A DNA stretch of 5,127 nucleotides from the NCBI GenBank assembly GCA_943326975.2, contig CALPVI020000165.1:1-5127 (forward strand). The letters run 5' to 3'. The notes beneath the pieces were generated by a model. It made no database searches. It saw only the letters and a list, made by a program, of their open reading frames with translations, and was not told where the DNA came from. Both the position numbers and the translations under genes were made by a program. Numbering within the stretch: the first letter of the stretch is position 1; every line of letters begins with the position of its first letter. This document shows, piece after piece, positions 1-5,127 of this stretch. Origin of the DNA: Actinomyces viscosus. GTDB lineage: Bacteria; Bacteroidota; Bacteroidia; Flavobacteriales_D; Crocinitomicaceae.

Positions 1-594
1 GAACAATTTAATCCATTTAAAGCGTTACAAGATCTTTCAATTGATGAATTAAAAATTCCTTTTGTTCGTGATTTTATAAAAAAGAATACTCAGGAAATCT
101 ATACGATTCAAAATTTAACAGATTCGAATGATCAATTTGAAATTAATTCGAAAGATTATAACACTAGTGATTATCCCACAACACTTTATCAAATTGTTAA
201 TAAAGTTAAAAAAGAGAATTCTGAAGTGTCAGAGATTTCGATGCGTGATTATATTGTAAAATCAAATTTGATTTTTGTTTTAATTATTAAAAATTTAGAA
301 GATGCAAATTTTTCTTCTATTCAAAAAATAAGTAAATTAGAAAAGGAATGTAATTTCAAAAAAATTCCGTTTATCATTATTTCTAATGAAAGTGCTAAAT
401 CCATGAATTCTTTTAAAAGAAAAAATGGTTTACATATAGCGGCGTTTACAAATGATGAAACAGAATTAAAAGCAATTACACGATCAAATCCGGCTTTGAT
501 GATTATCAAAAAAGGAATTATTATTGGTAAATATCCACATCGTTCAATCCCAACTTTTGAATGGTTGAGTAAAAATATATTAGTAAAAAAATGA
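1..594 (+). CDS. DoxX-family (BT_3928-type) protein, C-terminal part; 5' end outside window
   Basis: The reading frame is open from the first base, so this is the last 197 residues of a longer protein. The GTG at 226 is an internal valine, not the start. The visible part has a polar region (residues 1-75), then an SMRDYIV segment (80-86) and an alternating strand/helix pattern: hydrophobic strand FVLII, helix, strand IPFIIIS (122-128), and RSNPALMIIKKG (161-172). This resembles a thioredoxin fold, with the SNPAL proline at the usual cis-proline place. No cysteine pair precedes the first helix, so disulfide chemistry is unlikely. From memory, Bacteroidota carry a DoxX-family membrane protein with such a C-terminal domain directly before tpiA; its membrane helices would lie left of the window. 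The stop overlaps the tpiA start (ATGA), which suggests translational coupling. The family name rests on the tail sequence plus gene order; the biochemical role is unknown. Confidence 0.8.
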   Translation, partial: EQFNPFKALQDLSIDELKIPFVRDFIKKNTQEIYTIQNLTDSNDQFEINSKDYNTSDYPTTLYQIVNKVKKENSEVSEISMRDYIVKSNLIFVLIIKNLEDANFSSIQKISKLEKECNFKKIPFIIISNESAKSMNSFKRKNGLHIAAFTNDETELKAITRSNPALMIIKKGIIIGKYPHRSIPTFEWLSKNILVKK

Positions 595-1337
595 GAAAAA
601 AAATTGTAGCAGGAAATTGGAAGATGAATTTGTTCAAGAATGAAGCAAATGAATTATTTACTTCAATTTCAGAATCAATTCAAAATAATTTGGCTGTGGA
701 AGTTGTAGCTTTTCCTCCTGCTTTGTTTGTGAGTGATTTATTAAATTTAAAATCTTCCGTTTCAGTAGGTGTACAAAACTTTTATCCAAAAGAAAAAGGA
801 GCTTTTACGGGCGAGATTTCAATTACACAAATAAAAGATTTGGGAGTTAAATACGCATTGGTAGGTCACTCCGAACGAAGATTATACTTTAACGAATCAA
901 ATGAATTTCTTAAAGAAAAGGTTGATGCAGGTTTAGAAAACGAGATAACAATTGTTTTTTGTTGTGGGGAACCTTTAGACGTAAGAGAATCAGGAAACGA
1001 ATTGAGTTTTGTTAAAAAACAAATTGAAGAAAGCCTATTTCATTTATCTGAAAAACAGATTCAAAAAATTATTGTTGCTTATGAGCCTGTTTGGGCAATT
1101 GGTACAGGAAAAACAGCAACAATTGAACAAGCAGAATCAATGCATAAGTCGTTAAGAAGTTGGTTTGAAGAAAAATATTCAACTGAAATAGCGAATTCAA
1201 TATCAATCCTTTATGGCGGAAGTTGCAATGCATCAAATGCAAAAGAATTATTTCAATGCCCAAATGTTGACGGAGGATTAATAGGAGGTGCGGCATTGGA
1301 TGCTTCATCGTTTTTACAAATAGCAAATTCATTCTAA
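591..1337 (+). CDS. tpiA: Triosephosphate isomerase
   Basis: This cytosolic glycolytic enzyme interconverts dihydroxyacetone phosphate and glyceraldehyde 3-phosphate. The 248-residue product has the normal length of the family and all catalytic features. The substrate-binding Asn9 and Lys11 lie in VAGNWKMN. The electrophilic His93 lies in YALVGHSERR (88-97), and the catalytic base Glu165 in AYEPVWAIGTGK. Flexible loop 6 follows at about 166-176. The phosphate-binding YGGS (208-211) and GGLIGGAAL (228-236) close the barrel. The FCCGEPL segment (123-129) carries a second Cys where many homologues have V or I; I recall this form in Bacteroidota. The ATG is fixed by the N-terminal family motif and by its ATGA overlap with the upstream stop. 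No Shine-Dalgarno sequence is visible, only an A-rich run, as is usual in this phylum. The stop overlaps the prmA start by one base. Nothing suggests a broken or inactive enzyme. Confidence 0.98.
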   Translation: MRKKIVAGNWKMNLFKNEANELFTSISESIQNNLAVEVVAFPPALFVSDLLNLKSSVSVGVQNFYPKEKGAFTGEISITQIKDLGVKYALVGHSERRLYFNESNEFLKEKVDAGLENEITIVFCCGEPLDVRESGNELSFVKKQIEESLFHLSEKQIQKIIVAYEPVWAIGTGKTATIEQAESMHKSLRSWFEEKYSTEIANSISILYGGSCNASNAKELFQCPNVDGGLIGGAALDASSFLQIANSF

Positions 1338-2176
1338 TGGACTATTTAGAATTATCAATTACGGTTACACCAAGAGATCCTTGGACTGAAATACTAACAG
1401 TTGAATTAGCTGAATTAGGTTTTGATAGTTTTGTTGAAACTGAAGAAGGAGTTTTAGCTTATGGCGCTGTATCAAATGTGAATATGGATACCATAGTAAG
1501 TGAGACATTGATAGCAAATAAATCTGACGAATATAAGATTGATTTTACTGAAAAAGTAATTCCGCATCAAAATTGGAATGCGGTTTGGGAATCTGATTTT
1601 CATCCTGTAGAAGTAAAAGATTATTTAACAATTGTTGCTCCTTTTCATTCAAAGGAGGACAAAAAAGGAATGATAATTGAAATTCAGCCTCAAATGTCTT
1701 TCGGCACAGGTCATCATCAAACTACTTGGCTAATGGCTAATGCATTATTTGAACTTGAATCAATGCCAAGTAATATCTTGGATATGGGTTCAGGTACAGG
1801 TGTTTTGGCAATTATAGCTGAAAAACTAGGAGCTAAAGAAATTCTTGCAATTGATATAGAAGATTGGTCAGTTGAGAATGCGATTGAGAATGCAGAAAGG
1901 AATCAATGTAAAAATATTGATGTAAAATGTGGTAATGTTGATTTGTTAATTAAACAAAAATTTGGATTAATTATTGCAAATATTAATAAGAATGTATTAA
2001 CTTCTCATATGGAACAATACGCTCTTTCTTTAGAAAAAGAGGGGATATTATTATTGAGTGGTTTTTTTGAATCGGATGTGGCTGAGTTAGTCAATTTTGC
2101 TTGTCAGTTTGGTTTGGAGAAAATAGAAGTTTACTCTAAAGAAACGTGGGCAGGAATAAAATTAATAAAAAAGTAA
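1337..2176 (+). CDS. prmA: Ribosomal protein L11 methyltransferase
   Basis: PrmA uses S-adenosylmethionine to trimethylate amino groups of ribosomal protein L11 in the cytoplasm. The product has 279 residues, within the family's range. An N-terminal L11-recognition domain (about 1-70) starts with a beta strand and contains ELGFDSFVETEEGVLAY (26-42). A linker region includes QNWNAVWESDFHPV (78-91). The Rossmann methyltransferase domain follows. MSFGTGHHQTT (120-130) is the characteristic PrmA motif. LDMGSGTGVLAI (148-159) is SAM-binding motif I, AIDIED (171-176) holds the acidic residues expected to contact the cofactor, and IIANINKN (212-219) fits the catalytic-loop position of the family. 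The ATG overlaps the tpiA stop as TAATG, so reinitiation by the same ribosomes is likely. I recall prmA next to tpiA in Flavobacteria. An in-frame ATG at 1670 behind an AAAGGAGG sequence lies at the domain border and is treated under findings. Confidence 0.97.
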   Translation: MDYLELSITVTPRDPWTEILTVELAELGFDSFVETEEGVLAYGAVSNVNMDTIVSETLIANKSDEYKIDFTEKVIPHQNWNAVWESDFHPVEVKDYLTIVAPFHSKEDKKGMIIEIQPQMSFGTGHHQTTWLMANALFELESMPSNILDMGSGTGVLAIIAEKLGAKEILAIDIEDWSVENAIENAERNQCKNIDVKCGNVDLLIKQKFGLIIANINKNVLTSHMEQYALSLEKEGILLLSGFFESDVAELVNFACQFGLEKIEVYSKETWAGIKLIKK

Positions 2177-2194
2177 TTTTTTAAATATTTCATT

Positions 2195-2254
2195 ATGTTA
2201 AGGAGTTTTTTCATATGGATTGGTTTTCTGCTTATTACAGGGATTTCAGTTGCT
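2195..2254 (+). other. Sec signal peptide of the large exported protein
   Basis: Residues 1-20 show a short basic start (Arg3), a hydrophobic core (FFIWIGFLLITGI, 5-17) and a small-residue end SVA before Gln21. This fits signal peptidase I cleavage after Ala20; a mature N-terminus at Gln is very common in Bacteroidota exports. There is no cysteine at the cut site, so it is not a lipoprotein signal. Confidence 0.88.
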
Positions 2255-5127
2255 CAATCATATCCAAACGATAGAGAAAAATTCACAAAATATTTTCATA
2301 AAGTCTTAACTGAATATGGAAAAGGTGAATTTAGAGATTTTGCGAAGGATGATCTCCCTAAGATGTTATTAGAGTCTAACGAATTTTCAAATGATTATTT
2401 CAATCGAATGGTTGCTACTTGTAATTTGATGGAGACTAAAAGATTAAATCCTTATCCAGATATTTATAATTATGTTTTTTCAGTTTACTCTTTTATTAAA
2501 GGAAAGCAATCCAATTCAAGTTTTATGGCTTGGCATGCATCGGTAGATAAATTATTAGACTTAAGAGATACACGAAAATTTGCAGATTTCATTGAGTTAT
2601 CTGCAGGATTCTTTTCTAAAACTAGAATTGCTGAATCTTCTAATTTTGATTGGTATTATTATGGAGGAACTTATTCATTTGAATTTACAGATAAACCTTT
2701 TATTCGTTTTGCAAACGGAACATTAGCTTGTAGAGTTGAAAATAGAGAAAATGACACGAAAGATGAACATCCATATATTGATAGCTTAGTTATAATGGGG
2801 ACAAGCGGTGTTTACGACCCAATTTTAAGGAAATGGGAAGGGAATGGTGGCGTTTTAAACTGGGTAAAAGTTGGTCTTTCAAAAAATGAAACGTACGCCA
2901 CTCTGTCTAATTATGAAATTTCATTAAAGTCTTCAACTTTTACAGCTGATTCAGTAACATTAAAAACGCCTTATTTCAATAGAACAATTCAAGGTAAATT
3001 AACGGATAGAGCTTTCAAAATTAACAGAGAAATAGATAAGATTTATCCTCAATTTATTTCGTATGAAAAACGTTTGACAATTAAAAATATTAGACCAGAT
3101 GTTGATTATGATGGCGGTTTCTCACTTCAAGGAAGTAGTTTCGTAGGTGTCGGTTTTCCCAAAGAACCTGCGAAAGTTATTATTTACCGTAATTCTACTC
3201 CATTTATCTATGCAAGTTCGCAGGAAATTACAATTGCACCAAGAAGAATTTCAGCTCATACAACAGGGATCAAATTAGTGTACAATATTACAGATTCAAT
3301 TTCTCATCCTGGTGTTGATTTTTCTTATGATTTGGATAAGAAAATGGTTGAGATGGTGAGAACTAAATCAGGTGTGGGTCAATCGCCATTTGGAGATTCC
3401 TATCATCAATTGGATATTTATGCTCCTAAATTAACATGGAATACTGAATCTACAGATATTAATGTGACTTATGAAATTGGAACCAGTCAGGAGCAAAGAA
3501 TTGCACGATTAGAATCAAAAAATTATTTTGATGAAAAATTGTATGATTATTTACAAGGCATGGAGGCCATTCATCCTTTAGTAGCGATTTCAAAATATTG
3601 CTATAAATATGATGAGTACGTTATGCAAGATGGAAAATTTGCTTCAATATTAAATAAAACATTAGAACAAGCGAAACCATTAATGCTAGAATTATCAGCT
3701 TATGGTTTTATTTCTTATGATTCTGAGACTAAAATTGTAATAGTAAATCCAAAAGTTACAAATTTTGTTGAGAGCAAAGCAGGTAATAGAGATTTCGATA
3801 ACTTAGTTTTTATTTGTGATTTTAAGCCAAAAGAATTAAAAGGTTATACGGAAGAGCAACTTAAAAAAGATGACTATTTACGTCAAATTCAAAGGGAATA
3901 CCAAGAGAAAACAGACAAGCGAAGAATGATGCACAGTTTCGCAACGATTAGTATTTCTTCTTTAGATGTAACTGCACGTGCAGTAGATTATGTAAGATTA
4001 TCAGAAGCGCAAAACACGATAGTTTTCCCAATTGGAAATGAAGTTGTTGTAAAACAAGATCGAAACTTTGAATTTGGCGGTTGGGTGAATTCTGGTAAAA
4101 TGGAGATAGACGCTTTATCGGCTTCATTTGTTTACAAAGATTTTAAAATCATTTTATTAAAAACAGATAAATCAACTTTTAGGTTGAAACCGCTATCTGA
4201 AAAAGATGGAACAAAACCAATTGGGATGTTGAGTAGTATTTCTGGAATTGTAGGAGATTTATACATTGATGATCCATTAAATAGATCAGGTCAAGGTAAA
4301 AAGTATACGGATTATCCAAAATTGAAATCGGTTAAAAATTCGTTTGTATATTATAATTCGAAAGCGATTATGAGGGGAGCTTATGATAGTACACGTTTTT
4401 ATTATACCGTATTCCCTTTTGATATAGACAGTTTAGATAATTTTTTCGAATCTAATTTTAAAATTGTAGGAGAGTTAACATCAGCTGGTATATTTCCTAA
4501 AATTAGACAGGACTTAGTCATTATGCCTGATTATTCTTTCGGTTTCTCTTCTAAAGCACCAGAAGCTGGTTATGAGTTTTACGGTACAAAAGCAAAGTAT
4601 AATAATAAAATTTTATTATCAAATAATGGATTGCAAGGTGCAGGTAATATAGATTTTGTTCAGTCAAGGTCTACTTCATTGAATTTGTATACATTTTTAC
4701 CTGATTCATGTATTGGTTTAGCAAAATTTGTTAATAATCCTGTAGAAACGGGAATTCAATTTCCAGATGTTAATTGCAAAGCAGCATTTATAACTTACAT
4801 ACCAAAAAATAATTTATTGAAAGCAGCTTCTACTGCAAGAAATGAATTGTCTATGTTTAAAGATGAGGCAAAATTGAGTGGAACAGTATATGTTAGAAAT
4901 GAAGGATTAAGAGGGAAGGGTACGATTGATATGAAAACTGCTCAGATATTCTCTTTTGATTTTAAATTTAAACGTTGGGAATTGGATGCCGATACAGCAG
5001 AGTTTAATTTGAAGAATACGCACATGGAAGAAGGTGAGGAGGAAATGGCATTTAGATCATCTAACGTAAAATCACATATTTCATTTGCTGATCGAAAAGG
5101 AGAGTTTGTTTCGAATGATGGTACTTC
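2195..5127 (+). CDS. Very large secreted protein of unknown function; 3' end outside window
   Basis: The frame runs from ATG 2195 to the window edge without a stop, giving at least 977 residues. The start is supported by an immediate signal peptide (residues 1-20, probable cut SVA/QS), so the protein enters the periplasm or goes further out. Residues about 24-145 look mainly helical. From about 153 it becomes beta-rich: W153-G158 with GGTYSFEF, WEGNGGVLNWVKVGL (214-228), then TADSVTLKTPYF (250-261). Residues about 430-505 look helical again, followed by a charged segment (about 550-580). Beta-rich sequence resumes with FEFGGWVNSGKMEIDA, a YYNSKA region near 716-727, and DYSFGFSSKAPEAGY near 778-794. 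Two diverged repeats lie at 810-879 and 902-977. No enzyme motif, lipobox or transmembrane helix beyond the signal was found. The sequence style resembles long uncharacterised Bacteroidota proteins known to me only as hypothetical. It starts 18 bases after prmA with no terminator between. Whether it ends in a type IX sorting domain, a barrel or neither cannot be seen. Confidence 0.9.
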   Translation, partial: MLRSFFIWIGFLLITGISVAQSYPNDREKFTKYFHKVLTEYGKGEFRDFAKDDLPKMLLESNEFSNDYFNRMVATCNLMETKRLNPYPDIYNYVFSVYSFIKGKQSNSSFMAWHASVDKLLDLRDTRKFADFIELSAGFFSKTRIAESSNFDWYYYGGTYSFEFTDKPFIRFANGTLACRVENRENDTKDEHPYIDSLVIMGTSGVYDPILRKWEGNGGVLNWVKVGLSKNETYATLSNYEISLKSSTFTADSVTLKTPYFNRTIQGKLTDRAFKINREIDKIYPQFISYEKRLTIKNIRPDVDYDGGFSLQGSSFVGVGFPKEPAKVIIYRNSTPFIYASSQEITIAPRRISAHTTGIKLVYNITDSISHPGVDFSYDLDKKMVEMVRTKSGVGQSPFGDSYHQLDIYAPKLTWNTESTDINVTYEIGTSQEQRIARLESKNYFDEKLYDYLQGMEAIHPLVAISKYCYKYDEYVMQDGKFASILNKTLEQAKPLMLELSAYGFISYDSETKIVIVNPKVTNFVESKAGNRDFDNLVFICDFKPKELKGYTEEQLKKDDYLRQIQREYQEKTDKRRMMHSFATISISSLDVTARAVDYVRLSEAQNTIVFPIGNEVVVKQDRNFEFGGWVNSGKMEIDALSASFVYKDFKIILLKTDKSTFRLKPLSEKDGTKPIGMLSSISGIVGDLYIDDPLNRSGQGKKYTDYPKLKSVKNSFVYYNSKAIMRGAYDSTRFYYTVFPFDIDSLDNFFESNFKIVGELTSAGIFPKIRQDLVIMPDYSFGFSSKAPEAGYEFYGTKAKYNNKILLSNNGLQGAGNIDFVQSRSTSLNLYTFLPDSCIGLAKFVNNPVETGIQFPDVNCKAAFITYIPKNNLLKAASTARNELSMFKDEAKLSGTVYVRNEGLRGKGTIDMKTAQIFSFDFKFKRWELDADTAEFNLKNTHMEEGEEEMAFRSSNVKSHISFADRKGEFVSNDGT
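4622..4831 (+). repeat. Protein-level repeat module, copy 1 (residues 810-879)
   Basis: The copy starts with NNGLQGAGNID (810-820), continues through a beta-rich stretch with LPDS, and ends with FPDVNCKAAF (856-865) and a lysine-containing tail. It matches copy 2 at the opening motif (7 of 11 residues identical) and at the later F...N.K motif, with similar spacing (50 versus 55 residues from first Asn to second Asn). The similarity is at protein level only; the DNA is not a direct repeat. Confidence 0.65.
4898..5127 (+). repeat. Protein-level repeat module, copy 2 (residues 902-977, cut by window edge)
   Basis: The copy opens with NEGLRGKGTID (902-912), passes through FDFKFKRWELDADTAEF (921-937) and reaches FRSSNVKSHISF (953-964). 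These are the same landmarks in the same order as in copy 1, 92 residues downstream. A short acidic insertion (EEGEEE) accounts for the longer spacing. Further copies may lie beyond the right edge. Confidence 0.65.

Noticed and set aside
321..509. Minus-strand frame of 62 codons
   Set aside because: It lies fully inside the first gene on the opposite strand, has no recognisable motif and looks like a composition shadow.
226..594. A complete 122-residue gene starting with GTG at 226
   Set aside because: The same frame is open leftward to base 1 with ordinary coding sequence, so the GTG is an internal valine codon of a longer gene.
1069..1332. Minus-strand frame of 87 codons
   Set aside because: It is antisense to the conserved C-terminal half of tpiA, and its leucine-rich content follows from the complement of tpiA codons.
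2167..2182. A6-GTAA-T6 inverted repeat around the prmA stop as a terminator
   Set aside because: The stem would be six A-T pairs only, too weak for an intrinsic terminator; such runs are common in AT-rich DNA.
2174..2194. Bacteroidota-type promoter (TAnnTTTG element) before the large gene
   Set aside because: TAATTTTT at 2174 is only a partial match in a T-rich run, and no convincing upstream TTTG or TTG partner was seen at a proper distance.

Overview
The window is AT-rich, and every gene lies on the plus strand. It most likely comes from a member of the Bacteroidota, probably a flavobacterium-like organism. Three things point there: A/T-rich start regions without Shine-Dalgarno sequences, Bacteroidota-type TpiA and PrmA sequences, and a gene order (DoxX/thioredoxin-fold protein, tpiA, prmA) that I recall as common in that phylum. 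The genus cannot be fixed from the sequence alone.

Layout: positions 1-594 hold the 3' end of a gene whose product ends in a thioredoxin-fold-like domain without a CXXC motif. This matches the tail of the DoxX-family 'BT_3928-type' protein usually found before tpiA in Bacteroidota. tpiA (591-1337) overlaps its stop codon by ATGA. prmA (1337-2176) overlaps the tpiA stop by TAATG. After only 18 bases a very large open frame begins at 2195 and runs off the right edge at 5127. It encodes at least 977 residues with a signal peptide and no in-frame stop. It is a secreted or surface protein of unknown function.

The first three genes look like one translationally coupled housekeeping unit: an envelope protein, a glycolytic enzyme and a ribosomal-protein methyltransferase. 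No terminator is visible before the large gene, so it is probably co-transcribed, at least in part. Coding density is almost complete. There is no RNA gene, mobile element, CRISPR array or gene-free stretch over 300 bases.

The part most worth attention is the large exported protein. It has a helical N-terminal region, long beta-rich stretches, an internal helical section with a charged segment after it, and two diverged copies of a module near the right edge. I recognise its sequence style from long uncharacterised Bacteroidota proteins but know of no assigned function. The rest of the window is ordinary core-genome sequence.
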